From: Photobacterium leiognathi | Lineage (GTDB): Bacteria > Pseudomonadota > Gammaproteobacteria > Enterobacterales > Vibrionaceae | Length of the DNA: 64,000 nt | Reading direction: 5' to 3' | Assembly (NCBI RefSeq): GCF_030685535.1 | Contig: NZ_CP131601.1 | Coordinates: forward strand, 2,480,001 to 2,544,000 | Shown here: positions 18,864 to 27,918 of the stretch, piece by piece | How positions within the stretch are numbered: position 1 is the first letter of the stretch | Layout: every line of letters starts with the position of its first letter | Made by a program: the position numbers and the translations under genes | The notes under the pieces: model-generated | What the model was told of the DNA's origin: nothing | The model's database searches: none | Seen by the model: only the letters and a program-made list of their open reading frames with translations

Positions 18864-19231
18864 GGAGATAACAGCTATATCTCTTAGTAGCCATATTATA
18901 GTGCCATAACTACCTTTCTGATTCCTGAACAGTATACTGATAAGTCACTGTTTGGATTATCAGAAAAAATGACAACATAGATTGCACTTATATTACAAAA
19001 ACAGCGTAGATACTAATTACTCTCTATGTATTTTATATGACAGCCTTGTAGCAATTTGGTTGCATTTAATTGCCATTTTTTTAGATTTTTTTTCGTATGC
19101 CATAAATTCATAGGTGATAAACCCACTTTCCCCATGTTAAATATTATCTCTTAACATCGCTACCCAGCTCAAATTCGAGTAAAATAGTTCCAGCTCTCCC
19201 TGTTTTGAGCTTATAGAGAACTAGGAAAATC
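18864..19231 (+). other. Intergenic region upstream of the DUF6172 gene
   Basis: About 370 AT-rich bases without a supported gene. It contains long T tracts at about 19075-19093. I see no clear regulatory site beyond a likely promoter close to the downstream gene. Confidence 0.4.
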
Positions 19232-19540
19232 ATGAAAAAAACATTTGCTTTAACCCACCCTAAAAAAGCTGTTCCTCGCGTTGTTGAAGCGGTTAAGTAC
19301 GAAGTGAAGAAATACTTACGTCGTGAGCGCAACAAAACACTGCCTGCAGGCGCTGATTTCTGGGACTTTGATTGTAAGTTTGGTCATACCGAGCAAGAAG
19401 CAAAAGTTATTCATGTTAAAGAAATCAACAAGTGCATTGATGAAGCAGAGAAACTAGCGCTTCCTTCACTGTACCTAGAAATTTTGGCGAAGCCTGCAAC
19501 ACGCGCACCTCGCCCTGTTCGTGATTTCGATGACGAATAA
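19232..19540 (+). CDS. Small basic protein, DUF6172-like, unknown function
   Basis: A 102-residue cytoplasmic protein. It starts MKKTFALTHPKKAVPRVVEAVKYEVKKYL, basic at the start and acidic at the end (VRDFDDE). A central WDFDCKFGH segment is followed by a helix rich in Lys and Glu. There is no signal peptide or membrane segment. I associate it with a conserved family of uncharacterised proteins (DUF6172) from memory. AGGA lies 5 bases before the ATG, and a strong terminator follows, so it is a monocistronic gene. Confidence 0.75.
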   Translation: MKKTFALTHPKKAVPRVVEAVKYEVKKYLRRERNKTLPAGADFWDFDCKFGHTEQEAKVIHVKEINKCIDEAEKLALPSLYLEILAKPATRAPRPVRDFDDE

Positions 19541-19570
19541 TCAATCTATCTGTTAAGGTTCACGCCTTAC

Positions 19571-19598
19571 AAAAAGAGTCACAATGTGGCTCTTTTTT
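19571..19598 (+). terminator. Intrinsic terminator of the DUF6172 gene
   Basis: AAAAAGAGTCAC-AAT-GTGGCTCTTTTT followed by further T, about 30 bases after the stop. Confidence 0.9.
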
Positions 19599-19645
19599 AT
19601 TATCTGTAAAATGGTGATAGTAGCAGCGGTTAATATGATAACCAT

Positions 19646-19678
19646 ACAAAAAAAGCAGCGTCATATGAGGCTGCTTTT
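19646..19678 (-). terminator. Intrinsic terminator of yfbV
   Basis: On the minus strand AAAAGCAGC-10-GCTGCTTTT runs into seven T. It lies 42 bases downstream of the yfbV stop. Confidence 0.8.
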
Positions 19679-19720
19679 CTCTTAATTCACCATAAATATT
19701 CAACGCAGGAATAACGTGAT

Positions 19721-20170
19721 TTAAAACCAGCGATCAAGTGAGTTGCGATCGAGCTGTTTAAAAGCACGGCTTAACACTTCGGCTAACTCTTGATAACGCG
19801 GCTGCGCCTTTTTCGGCTGCATCGCATACCCTTCACTGACTATCTTTTGGTGAATTTCGCTATACCATTTCGCAAGCGATGGTGGGAGTACGGTTTGGCT
19901 TCGTTTACCTAACCACCATAAGCCTTGTAACGGCATAGATAATGCCAATAATGCAACGGCAACTGCCTGTGGCATCGCACCATAGTTGTTGAAAACCATT
20001 TGAGTCAAAATACTGATTGCAGCTACGGCTGGCATCACTTTGGTCGCGAACTTTGTCGCCTTGATATAGCGGTGCTCAGGAAAAACGGCTGCCAACTCTT
20101 TACGCATTGGCCATGTGCTCATGTAATGCTGACCGTCCTGGAAACTTTTCCACATTGTTTGTTGAGTCAT
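19721..20170 (-). CDS. yfbV: UPF0208 membrane protein YfbV
   Basis: A 149-residue inner-membrane protein (151 in E. coli) with two hydrophobic segments at about residues 45-62 and 68-90. The N-terminus contains the conserved [20 protein letters not shown] block. In E. coli, YfbV has been implicated in keeping the Ter macrodomain insulated; I cannot judge whether that holds here. It is divergent from ackA, as in E. coli, with a 333-base shared regulatory region. Confidence 0.92.
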   Translation of the reverse strand: MTQQTMWKSFQDGQHYMSTWPMRKELAAVFPEHRYIKATKFATKVMPAVAAISILTQMVFNNYGAMPQAVAVALLALSMPLQGLWWLGKRSQTVLPPSLAKWYSEIHQKIVSEGYAMQPKKAQPRYQELAEVLSRAFKQLDRNSLDRWF

Positions 20171-20224
20171 AATGCACCATTTATCAAAAAAAATTACAAT
20201 TCTTCAACTTTTTAAGCAATAAAC

Positions 20225-20273
20225 TTGATTAAAATTAAATTTATCTAAAAATGTTTTTGTTATATTGCTTAAC
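20225..20273 (+). promoter_or_regulatory. FNR-type class II promoter of ackA with extended -10
   Basis: The box TTGAT-TAAA-ATTAA (20225-20238, 9 of 10 consensus positions) is centred at 20231.5. An extended -10, TG-T-TATATT (hexamer 20261-20266), predicts a start near 20273. This places the box at -41.5, identical to the focA geometry. The transcript would carry a leader of about 230 bases. Confidence 0.62.
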
Positions 20274-20503
20274 AATCGCTATCCTAAGCGCGCTTAAATC
20301 TAATTGTTGCTGTTAATAGTATTAACTGCAAGTTAAGCACCCTCAAGGATGAACCAGAATTGCAGGCAACTCAATTCAAATACTCAAGAATGAGCGCGAA
20401 TTTCACCCTGATTAGACTGATGATTTAAAGATCGTCTATTCTATGGGTACTTTTTTATTCAAACATGAATATCAACTTTCAGACAGATTATAGGTAGTCA
20501 CTC
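20274..20503 (+). other. Long untranslated leader of ackA
   Basis: About 230 bases between the predicted start and the ackA ATG. It holds several short inverted repeats (for example around TAAGCGCGCTTA, 20285-20296) but no recognised riboswitch or leader peptide. Confidence 0.4.
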
Positions 20504-21700
20504 ATGTCTAAGCTGGTTTTAGTTTTAAACTGCGGTAGTTCATCTCTTAAGTTCGCAATCATCGATCCTGTATCAGGTGACGAACACCTTTCAGGTCTAG
20601 CAGAATGTCTAGGTCTTCCTGAAGCACGCATCAAGTGGAAACTTGATGGCAAGCACGAAGCACAACTAGGTGAAGGCGCTGCTCACGAAGAAGCTCTAGC
20701 ATTCATGGTTGATACTATCCTTGCTTCTAAGCCAGAACTTAAAGAGAACCTAGGCGCTATCGGTCACCGTATCGTACACGGTGGCGAGCAGTTCTCTGCT
20801 TCAGCTCTAATCGACGATGTTGTTCTTCAAGGTATCGTAGATGCGTCTGACTTCGCACCTCTACACAACCCAGCACACGTTATCGGTATCGAAGCTGCTA
20901 AGCACAACTTCCCAGGTCTTAAGAACGTTGCTGTATTCGACACTGCTTTCCACCAGACAATGCCTGAAGAAGCATTCCTATACGCAATCCCTTACAACCT
21001 ATACAAAGAGAACGGTATCCGTCGTTACGGCGCACACGGTACTTCTCACCGTTTCATCGCACGTGAAACTGCGAACCTTCTAGACAAGCCTCTTGATGAA
21101 CTAAACATCATCAACTGTCACCTAGGTAACGGCGCATCTGTATGTGCAATCAAAGGCGGTAAGTCTGTAGATATCTCTATGGGTCTAACTCCTCTTGAAG
21201 GTCTAGTAATGGGTACACGTTGTGGTGACCTTGACCCAGCAGTTATGTTCCACCTACACGATCGTCTAGGTATGAGCGTTGCTGACATCAACACTATGTT
21301 CACTAAAGAGTCTGGCCTACTAGGTCTTACTGGTGTGACTTCTGACTGTCGTTTCGTTGAAGAAAACTACGGTACTAAAGAAGAAGCTACTCGTGCAATG
21401 AACGTATTCTGTCACCGTCTTGCTAAGTACGTAGCTAGCTACGCAGCAACAATGGACGGTCGTCTAGACGCTATCGTATTCACTGGTGGTATCGGTGAAA
21501 ACTCTGCACCTATCCGTGAAGAAGTTCTTAAGCGTCTATCTATCTTCGGTATCGAAGTAGACAGCGAAGCAAACCTTAAAGCACGCTTCGGCGGCGAAGG
21601 TGTTATCACTTCTGCAAACAGCCGCATCCCTGCAATGGTTGTTTCTACTAATGAAGAACTAGTAATCGCAGAAGATACAGCTCAACTAGCTGAAATCTAA
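20504..21700 (+). CDS. ackA: Acetate kinase
   Basis: A 398-residue enzyme (400 in E. coli) interconverting acetyl phosphate + ADP with acetate + ATP. It has the ASKHA-fold signatures [12 protein letters not shown] at residues 5-16, GHRIVHGGE near 87, NCHLGNGAS near 203 and FTGGIGENS near 327. Codon use is strongly biased like pflB and pta. Together with Pta it makes ATP from the acetyl-CoA released by PflB. An FNR-like promoter and a terminator between ackA and pta frame it as its own expression unit with partial readthrough. Confidence 0.97.
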   Translation: MSKLVLVLNCGSSSLKFAIIDPVSGDEHLSGLAECLGLPEARIKWKLDGKHEAQLGEGAAHEEALAFMVDTILASKPELKENLGAIGHRIVHGGEQFSASALIDDVVLQGIVDASDFAPLHNPAHVIGIEAAKHNFPGLKNVAVFDTAFHQTMPEEAFLYAIPYNLYKENGIRRYGAHGTSHRFIARETANLLDKPLDELNIINCHLGNGASVCAIKGGKSVDISMGLTPLEGLVMGTRCGDLDPAVMFHLHDRLGMSVADINTMFTKESGLLGLTGVTSDCRFVEENYGTKEEATRAMNVFCHRLAKYVASYAATMDGRLDAIVFTGGIGENSAPIREEVLKRLSIFGIEVDSEANLKARFGGEGVITSANSRIPAMVVSTNEELVIAEDTAQLAEI

Positions 21701-21715
21701 TCTCACGATTATCTT

Positions 21716-21745
21716 AACGGCTGGCTTTGAGTCAGCCGTTTTTTC
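21716..21745 (+). terminator. Terminator or attenuator between ackA and pta
   Basis: AACGGCTG-9-CAGCCGTT followed by four more T and a C. It sits 15 bases after the ackA stop and 112 bases before pta. Confidence 0.8.
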
Positions 21746-21857
21746 ATGACCTCCCGTCATGTTCTCATGTGGTGCTGTTCTATACTTATTCCCATTGTTT
21801 AAAAGTGAATTGTTATTGAACAGTGCTGTATCCATTCAATAGTTAGAGGAATTTATA

Positions 21858-24005
21858 GTGTCCCGTACTATTATGCTTGTTCCAGTTGGTGCTGGCGTAG
21901 GTCTAACAAGTGTTAGCCTTGGTGTACTTCGTGCAATGGAACGCAAAGGCGTTCGCGTTTCTTTCTTCAAGCCTATCGCTCAGCCTCGTAAAGGTGGCGA
22001 TCAGCCTGATTTAACGACGACTATCATTCGTGCAAACAGTGACATGCAAATCGCAGAGTCATTCTCAATGGCGAATGCAGAAGAGTTAATCCGTAACGAC
22101 AAAACTGACGTTCTTCTAGAAGACATCGTTGCACGTTTCAAAGAATCTACAGCGAACTCTGAAGTAACGCTGATCGAAGGTCTAGTTGCTACTCGTAAGC
22201 ACCCATTTGCAAATCAAATCAACTTTGAAATTGCAAAAACGCTAGATGCTGAAATCGTATTCGTTGTTTCTCCTGGCACTGATAACCCAGCTCAACTTAA
22301 AGAGCGTATCGAAGTAGCATGTTCTAACTTCGGTGGTATCAAGAACAAGCAAATCTCTGGTGTTATCGTTAACAAACTTAACGCACCAGTTGATGCAGAA
22401 GGTCGTACTCGTCCTGACCTTTCTGAGATCTTCGACGACGCTGAAGGTACTGTTCCTTCAAACGTTGAAATCATGCAAGTGTTCAACTCAAGCCCAGTAC
22501 GCGTACTAGGTTGTGCTCCATGGAGCGCAGAGCTTATCGCAACACGTGCAACTGATATCGCACAACACCTAAACGCTGAAATCATCAACGCTGGTGACAT
22601 CGAAACTCGTCGTATTAAGAGCATCACTTTCTGTGCACGTTCTATCCCTAATATGGTTGAGCACTTCCGTCCAGGTTCACTACTAGTAACTTCAGCTGAC
22701 CGTCCAGACGTAATCGTTGCAGCATGTCTTGCAGCAATGAACGGCGTTGAGCTAGGTGCACTACTTCTAACAGGTGGTTACGACCTACCAAAACCTGTTA
22801 TGGATCTATGTGAGCGCGCATTCGCAACAGGTCTACCTGTAATGACTGCACAAGGTAACACTTGGCAGACTTCTCTAAATCTACAGAGCTTCACACTAGA
22901 AGTACCTGCAGACGATAAAGAGCGTGTAGAGCTAGTTAACGAGTACATGGCAAGCCACATCGATGGTAACTGGATTGAATCTCTAACTGAAGGTTCAACT
23001 CGTGAGCGTCGTTTAAGCCCACCAGCATTCCGTTACCAGCTAACTGAGCTTGCTCGTAAAGCGGCTAAGCGTATCGTTCTTCCTGAAGGTGACGAGCCAC
23101 GTACAGTTAAAGCTGCGGCTATCTGTGCTGAGCGCGGTATCGCGGAATGTGTGCTTCTAGGTAACCCAGAAGAAATCCGTCGTGTTGCTGAGCAACAAGG
23201 CGTTACTCTAGGTGCTGGCGTAACTATCATCAACTCTGATGAAGTTCGTGAAAACTACGTTGCTCGTCTAGTTGAGCTACGTGGCGCGAAAGGCATGACT
23301 GACGTTGTTGCTCGTGAGAAGCTACAAGATTCAGTATTCCTAGGCACAATGATGCTTGAGAACGACGAGGTTGACGGTCTAGTGTCTGGTGCAGTTCACA
23401 CAACTGCGAACACTATCGTTCCTCCGTTCCAAATCATCAAGACTGCACCAGATGCATCTATCGTATCTTCTGTATTCTTCATGCTACTACCTGACCAAGT
23501 ATTGGTTTACGGTGACTGTGCGATCAACCCAGATCCAACAGCTGAGCAACTTGCTGAAATCGCTATCCAATCTGCAGATTCTGCAAAAGCATTCGGTATC
23601 GACCCTCGCGTTGCTATGATCTCTTACTCTACTGGTGAATCTGGTAAGGGTGCAGACGTAGATAAAGTACGTGAAGCAACGAAGATCGCTCAAGAGAAGC
23701 GTCCTGATCTAGTGATCGACGGTCCTCTACAGTACGATGCTGCAATCATGGAAAACGTAGCTGCTTCTAAAGCACCTAACTCTCCAGTAGCAGGTAAAGC
23801 AACTGTATTTGTATTCCCAGACCTAAACACTGGTAACACAACGTACAAAGCGGTACAGCGTTCTGCAGATCTAGTATCTATCGGTCCAATGCTTCAAGGT
23901 ATGCGTAAGCCAGTTAACGACCTTTCTCGTGGTGCGTTAGTTGACGATATCGTGTACACAGTTGCACTAACTGCAATCCAAGCAGAGCAAGCTGCAGCTA
24001 AATAA
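21858..24005 (+). CDS. pta: Phosphate acetyltransferase (long form)
   Basis: A 715-residue enzyme (714 in E. coli) converting acetyl-CoA + phosphate to acetyl phosphate + CoA. It has the three-part layout of the long Pta: an N-terminal P-loop-like dethiobiotin-synthetase domain ([21 protein letters not shown], about 1-200), a DRTGG domain (about 220-335) and the catalytic PTA/PTB domain (about 390-710). The last contains [11 protein letters not shown] and [15 protein letters not shown]. It pairs with AckA and links to PflB. Confidence 0.97.
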   Translation: MSRTIMLVPVGAGVGLTSVSLGVLRAMERKGVRVSFFKPIAQPRKGGDQPDLTTTIIRANSDMQIAESFSMANAEELIRNDKTDVLLEDIVARFKESTANSEVTLIEGLVATRKHPFANQINFEIAKTLDAEIVFVVSPGTDNPAQLKERIEVACSNFGGIKNKQISGVIVNKLNAPVDAEGRTRPDLSEIFDDAEGTVPSNVEIMQVFNSSPVRVLGCAPWSAELIATRATDIAQHLNAEIINAGDIETRRIKSITFCARSIPNMVEHFRPGSLLVTSADRPDVIVAACLAAMNGVELGALLLTGGYDLPKPVMDLCERAFATGLPVMTAQGNTWQTSLNLQSFTLEVPADDKERVELVNEYMASHIDGNWIESLTEGSTRERRLSPPAFRYQLTELARKAAKRIVLPEGDEPRTVKAAAICAERGIAECVLLGNPEEIRRVAEQQGVTLGAGVTIINSDEVRENYVARLVELRGAKGMTDVVAREKLQDSVFLGTMMLENDEVDGLVSGAVHTTANTIVPPFQIIKTAPDASIVSSVFFMLLPDQVLVYGDCAINPDPTAEQLAEIAIQSADSAKAFGIDPRVAMISYSTGESGKGADVDKVREATKIAQEKRPDLVIDGPLQYDAAIMENVAASKAPNSPVAGKATVFVFPDLNTGNTTYKAVQRSADLVSIGPMLQGMRKPVNDLSRGALVDDIVYTVALTAIQAEQAAAK

Positions 24006-24032
24006 GTTTTAAGACTTATTTAACCGACAGAT

Positions 24033-24090
24033 AAAACGCCTCTATACATGCTTTCAATTTTTATTGATAAAGCGTATAGGGGCGTTTTTT
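24033..24090 (+). terminator. Intrinsic terminator of pta
   Basis: A 15-bp arm at 24033-24047 (AAAACGCCTCTATAC) pairs with 24074-24088 with one wobble, followed by T. AGC-type complementarity continues inside the loop. Confidence 0.85.
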
Positions 24091-24160
24091 ATTACTGGCA
24101 ACCAGAGATATTACCCTTTATGCTGACAAGCTCATTAAAGGTTAAGGATGACCTGTTAGC

Positions 24161-24925
24161 ATGGATTTACTCAACTCAATCGGGCTATTTGTTGGCTCGC
24201 TGATCTCAAATACCCTCGCATCACTCTCAGGTGGTGGCGCAGGCTTAATACAATTTCCGCTACTGATTTTTCTTGGCTTACCTTTTGGTATCGCCCTAGC
24301 AACCCACAAAGTCGCAAGTGTGGCATTAGGCGTTGGCGCAGCACTTAAACATTTACGACAAGGCACATTATCTTGGGGATTTACCCTCTACATTATTTTG
24401 ACAGGTGCAATTGGCGTGATCCTTGGTGCACACCTGATCCTCTCTTTTCCTGAAAATATCGCAGAGGCCGCATTAGGTATCTTAATCATTAGCCTTGGTA
24501 TTTATTCGCTGATGAAAAAAGAGCTAGGACAAAACGAAAACAGCATAAACCGTGATACCAAAGGCATGATCATCGGTGGTCTAGGCTTAGCCACTATAGG
24601 GATATTAAATGGCTCATTAACCGCAGGAACAGGACTATTTGTCACCCTGTTTTTAGTACGTTGGTTTGGCTTTAACTACAAACAAGCAGTCGCACTTACA
24701 CTCGTTAGCGTAGGACTATTTTGGAATGGCATTGGCGCTGTCGCTATTTACCAAGCTGGCGCACCAATTTACTGGCCTTGGATCCCCGTACTTTTACTTG
24801 GCTCACTCTTAGGGGGTTACTTAGGCGCTCACCTAGCTCATCAAAAAAGTAATCAACTTATCAAACGTTGTTTTGAAGCCCTCACCTTCATTATTGGCTT
24901 CAAATTACTTTACTCATTATTTTAA
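24161..24925 (+). CDS. TSUP family permease (TauE/SafE-type)
   Basis: A 254-residue inner-membrane protein with about eight hydrophobic segments in two repeated halves. Gly-rich SGGGAGLIQFPLL at residues 24-36 and LTAGTGLFVTLFL near 150-162 are the paired TSUP repeat signatures. The family exports or imports small sulfur compounds or organic acids (sulfite, sulfoacetate, thiosulfate). The substrate cannot be predicted from sequence. The next gene, a SelW-like redox protein, starts 23 bases later, so the two are an operon and may share a sulfur or thiol role (inference). Confidence 0.85.
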   Translation: MDLLNSIGLFVGSLISNTLASLSGGGAGLIQFPLLIFLGLPFGIALATHKVASVALGVGAALKHLRQGTLSWGFTLYIILTGAIGVILGAHLILSFPENIAEAALGILIISLGIYSLMKKELGQNENSINRDTKGMIIGGLGLATIGILNGSLTAGTGLFVTLFLVRWFGFNYKQAVALTLVSVGLFWNGIGAVAIYQAGAPIYWPWIPVLLLGSLLGGYLGAHLAHQKSNQLIKRCFEALTFIIGFKLLYSLF

Positions 24926-24948
24926 TCCACGCTATTTAAGGAGTTTGC

Positions 24949-25236
24949 ATGGATAAAGCAATCATTGATATCTACTACTGTCGTCAATGTAATTGGATGC
25001 TACGCTCAACATGGATGACTCAAGAACTACTGCATACCTTCAGTGAAGAAATCCAAACCATCAGCCTTCACCCTGACACAGGTGGACGTTTTGAAATTCA
25101 TTGTAATGGTCAGCTAATTTGGGAACGTAAAGCCGATGGTGGCTTTCCAGATGCGAAACAGCTAAAGCAACGCATTCGTGACGTTATCGACCCAGAGCGC
25201 GATTTAGGCCACGTTGATCGCCATAGCAAACCATAA
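24949..25236 (+). CDS. SelT/SelW/SelH-family thioredoxin-like protein
   Basis: A 95-residue cytoplasmic protein of the Rdx family. The N-terminal strand YYCRQCNWMLRSTWM carries the CxxC redox motif (C11-C14) where eukaryotic SelW has CxxU. Here the codon is TGT, so it is the Cys form. A central TGGRFEIHCNGQLIWERK sheet and GGFPDAKQLKQRIRD, which matches the conserved GxFP-K-LK motif, complete the fold. GGAG lies 7 bases before the ATG. A thiol-disulfide function is likely. The partner is unknown, but the adjoining TSUP permease is the obvious candidate. Confidence 0.85.
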   Translation: MDKAIIDIYYCRQCNWMLRSTWMTQELLHTFSEEIQTISLHPDTGGRFEIHCNGQLIWERKADGGFPDAKQLKQRIRDVIDPERDLGHVDRHSKP

Positions 25237-25247
25237 TCGATAATACC

Positions 25248-25354
25248 TATACAGACAACTTGGAAATAGCTCACTATTCCGCTTCGTTGCCTTCCTTGAA
25301 TTCAACTCAGTGACATCGCTCTGAATCAGGCATCTTGAAGTCGCTTGGGTATAG
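25248..25354. repeat. Intergenic MITE-like repeat element
   Basis: About 107 bases with imperfect terminal inverted repeats (TATACagacaACTT on the left, AAGTCGCTTGGGTATA on the right) and no coding capacity. A collapsed version occurs at 11637-11659. I recall similar sequence as dispersed repeats in Vibrio/Photobacterium genomes but cannot verify copy number here. Confidence 0.5.
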
Positions 25355-25366
25355 CTCTAAATACAA

Positions 25367-25438
25367 TAACGCCCTGAATGTGCTTTCTCTATTAAGTGGC
25401 TTTGCGCTTAAAACCAAAGAGACGCATTCAGGGCGTTA
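25367..25438 (-). terminator. Perfect 14-bp inverted repeat between SelW-like gene and yfcE
   Basis: TAACGCCCTGAATG (25367-25380) is repeated inverted at 25425-25438, with a 44-base loop that can fold internally. It is placed 19 bases from the yfcE stop, so it is a likely long hairpin terminator. U-runs are poor on both sides. Confidence 0.45.
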
Positions 25439-25456
25439 CTTTTATCTCGTTGCGAA

Positions 25457-26005
25457 TTAGATCTGGGTTTGAACCAGTACTTCACTGTCAAAGCTGATCA
25501 CAGATAGCTGATTGCCATCTAATAGGCCGTAACTTGCAGGTAAGCCATTACGAGGAATCGCAACAGAGCCTGGATTAAACACAAACAGTTCGTCTTGTGC
25601 TTCAGCCACAGGAATATGTGTATGACCCGATACAATCACATCACCAGCACGTAAACGAGGATGCTTATTGGCGTTGTATAAGTGACCATGTGTTAAAAAC
25701 AGACGTTGACCTGTTGGCAATAACACAAGGTTGTAGTCCGCCATAATTGGGAACTCTAGTAGCATTTGGTCAACTTCGCTGTCGCAGTTACCACGAACAG
25801 CAGTAATGCGATCGCCATAGCGATTTAACAGCTCAGATACCTTGATAGGATCGTAGCCTTCTGGCAATGGGTTACGTGGGCCATGATTTAAAATATCACC
25901 CAATAGAATTAAGTGCTCTGCACCGCTTTGTTCAAAAGCAGCAATCATCTTTTCAGCACTCGCAAACGAGCCATGAATATCAGAGGCAAAAAATAATTTC
26001 ATCAT
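25457..26005 (-). CDS. yfcE: YfcE family metallophosphodiesterase
   Basis: 182 residues from the ATG at 26005; a TTG start 3 bases earlier is less likely. E. coli YfcE is 184 residues. It is a two-metal phosphoesterase with motifs FASDIHGS (residues 6-13), LLGDILNHGPRN (about 36-47), GNCDSEVD (about 72) and THGHLYN plus SGHTHIP. These give the metal-binding Asp, Asn and His set. The E. coli enzyme acts on artificial phosphodiesters; the physiological substrate is unknown. It lies near ackA-pta as in E. coli and is divergent from yfcH. Confidence 0.92.
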   Translation of the reverse strand: MMKLFFASDIHGSFASAEKMIAAFEQSGAEHLILLGDILNHGPRNPLPEGYDPIKVSELLNRYGDRITAVRGNCDSEVDQMLLEFPIMADYNLVLLPTGQRLFLTHGHLYNANKHPRLRAGDVIVSGHTHIPVAEAQDELFVFNPGSVAIPRNGLPASYGLLDGNQLSVISFDSEVLVQTQI

Positions 26006-26260
26006 CAAAAACCAGTCATTAATACAGGTTCGAAGTCTACTCTCTGTATCATCAAATTACTATGTTATCGATATGATACATCACCCACCTTTGCAACCAT
26101 ATGCACACTAACACATTAAAAACCGTGACCACACTCCTGCGTCACAATATTAATAAGAGCATTTTTAGCGATCAGTTATACTGATAATTCAACTTATATA
26201 TACTATAAATAAGCGACACATCAGAATGTTAAGATGACAAACAGAAAACGGAAGATAACG

Positions 26261-27163
26261 ATGAAGATTTTAATGACAGGTGCAACAGGCTTTATAGGAC
26301 GAGCTCTTCTTCCTCATTTTAATCACGATCATGTTACGGTACTAACCCGCAACCCTACCCGTGCTTATCATCTGCTTGGTCATCATATTAATGCGGTAGA
26401 CAGCCTAGAGAGCTTCGACAACTTTGATGAATTTGACGCCATCATTAACCTTGCTGGCGAACCTATCATGAACAAGCGTTGGAGCGAAAAACAAAAGCAG
26501 AAGATCTGCCAAAGTCGTTGGGATATTACCAAGCAGTTAGTTGATAAAATCAATGCCAGCACTAACCCACCGCATACCTTTATTAGCGGTTCAGCCGTGG
26601 GGATTTATGGTGATAATCAAGATAAGACTATTGATGAATCTACGCCGCTTGATATTAACGATAACGACTTTGCCCAGAACGTCTGTCACCGCTGGGAGCA
26701 AATTGCCCTTGAAGCCCAATCAGAACAAACCCGTGTATGCCTTATCCGCACAGGTATCGTACTTGGCAAACAAGGCGGCGCATTAGCACGTATGTTACTG
26801 CCTTATCAATGGGGGTTAGGCGGTAAAATTGGCGATGGTAAACAATACTTCCCGTGGATCCACATGCAAGACATGATCAAAGGCATCATCTTCTTGCTCA
26901 ACCACCCAGAAGCGCAAGGCGTGTTTAACTTTACAGCACCTACTCCAGTGACCAATAGCGTCTTTAGCCAAACCTTGGCAGCAACCCTAAAACGTCCACA
27001 CTTTTTATTTACTCCAGCATGGGTATTAAAGCTCGGGCTTGGGGAATCAGCGCAGCTATTGCTTGATAGCCAACGAGCATTGCCGAATAAATTAGAGCAA
27101 GAAGGGTTTAACTTTAGCTTCCCTTATATTGAACAAGCATTAAAGCAGACGTTGTGTGATTGA
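26261..27163 (+). CDS. yfcH: SDR39U1/YfcH family epimerase-like protein
   Basis: 300 residues from the ATG at 26261 (297 in E. coli). GGAAG lies 6 bases before this ATG, which is why I prefer it to the ATG at 26234. The N-terminal Rossmann motif TGATGFIG (residues 6-13) binds NAD(P). NLAGEPI and SGSAVGIYG are characteristic of the TIGR01777 family, and a C-terminal DUF1731 region follows. The expected catalytic YxxxK is not clear, as is common in this subgroup. Substrate unknown. A strong terminator follows. Confidence 0.9.
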   Translation: MKILMTGATGFIGRALLPHFNHDHVTVLTRNPTRAYHLLGHHINAVDSLESFDNFDEFDAIINLAGEPIMNKRWSEKQKQKICQSRWDITKQLVDKINASTNPPHTFISGSAVGIYGDNQDKTIDESTPLDINDNDFAQNVCHRWEQIALEAQSEQTRVCLIRTGIVLGKQGGALARMLLPYQWGLGGKIGDGKQYFPWIHMQDMIKGIIFLLNHPEAQGVFNFTAPTPVTNSVFSQTLAATLKRPHFLFTPAWVLKLGLGESAQLLLDSQRALPNKLEQEGFNFSFPYIEQALKQTLCD

Positions 27164-27170
27164 GGGCAAC

Positions 27171-27199
27171 AAAAACAGGGCTGAAACGCCCTGTTTTTG
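27171..27199 (+). terminator. Intrinsic terminator of yfcH
   Basis: AAAAACAGGGC-TGAAAC-GCCCTGTTTTT with a perfect 11-bp stem, 7 bases after the stop. Confidence 0.92.
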
Positions 27200-27209
27200 A
27201 TATCAAAAT

Positions 27210-27317
27210 TTATCGTTTTATTTCTGCTTCGAGCTGCTTTTCAATCACGTCATATTCTTGCTTTGTCGGTGCAGTCCATTCTTTACACCTAACACAACAA
27301 TATCGAAAGCGACCTTA
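27210..27317 (-). pseudogene. Possible gene remnant downstream of the toxin gene
   Basis: An open minus-strand frame of about 35 codons ends at TAA 27210-27212, with no ATG, GTG or TTG start in frame. The product would read RYCCVRCKEW near its start and end with a charged helix finishing EAEIKR. The Cys pair and helix look protein-like, so it may be the 3' remnant of a small gene cut by arrival of the toxin-antitoxin module. It could also be chance. Confidence 0.25.
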
Positions 27318-27323
27318 TAAAAT

Positions 27324-27668
27324 TTATTTATAAACGAGACAATAATCTATCAGTGTCTTTTGCATATCTTGTTTATCACTAAGCATCAACATTGCATAAA
27401 CTATGTTATTGACTGCATCATAGCGATAAACAATTTTTAGCCCATCAGATTTAAATACTCGGTACTCAATCATTCCAAAAAATTCCCTTATGTCATGACA
27501 TATTGGATACATTTCAGGATTATCTAATACAGTCGATTCAAATCTCTCAATCAGCTTTTCAACTCGCTCAACAACCTTAACTTCATCACTCCACTGGGTG
27601 AAATAATCAATTAAAGCAAAAGTTGTATTCTCAAATGTATTTGTAGGAACTAATGTAGTTTTAGCCAT
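27324..27668 (-). CDS. RelE/ParE-superfamily toxin
   Basis: A 114-residue basic protein downstream of an antitoxin. Features are typical of the RelE/ParE fold: helices around EKLIERFESTVLDNPEMYP, then strands in GMIEYRVFKSDGLKIVYRYD and IVYAMLMLSDKQD. Whether it cleaves mRNA (RelE) or poisons gyrase (ParE) cannot be told: the RelE catalytic residues are not obvious. It starts 10 bases after the antitoxin stop. Antitoxin-first order and autoregulation are usual for such pairs. Confidence 0.75.
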   Translation of the reverse strand: MAKTTLVPTNTFENTTFALIDYFTQWSDEVKVVERVEKLIERFESTVLDNPEMYPICHDIREFFGMIEYRVFKSDGLKIVYRYDAVNNIVYAMLMLSDKQDMQKTLIDYCLVYK

Positions 27669-27678
27669 GATTTCTCGT

Positions 27679-27918
27679 CTATTTTTTACGAGCGGCTAAT
27701 CTATCTTTTAATGATGTCATTGACGATGTACGACCTTGTTTGATATCTGATTCAGCAAAACTCAGCATCTTCATCATTGCAATGGCTTGCTCACGACGTT
27801 CATGTTCTTCATAAGAAATCACAACGTAAGAGGGTTTACCATTTTGTGTAATCGTTAATGGCTCATCTAAAGGTAGATCTGCAGCATTTTTCTTTAGAAA
27901 ACTTACTGTTTCAATCAT
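27679..27918 (-). CDS. Phd/YefM-family antitoxin
   Basis: 79 residues from the ATG at 27918; GGAAGG lies 5 bases before it. The frame is open 10 codons further upstream, with poorer support. The N-terminal part MIETVSFLKKNAADLP with PLTITQNGKPSYVVISYEEHE is the Phd/YefM DNA-binding fold. The C-terminal basic helix (about 50-79) would wrap the toxin. It is the first gene of a two-gene toxin-antitoxin operon inserted between yfcH and the ybbAP exporter, consistent with a mobile or accessory insertion. Confidence 0.8.
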   Translation of the reverse strand: MIETVSFLKKNAADLPLDEPLTITQNGKPSYVVISYEEHERREQAIAMMKMLSFAESDIKQGRTSSMTSLKDRLAARKK

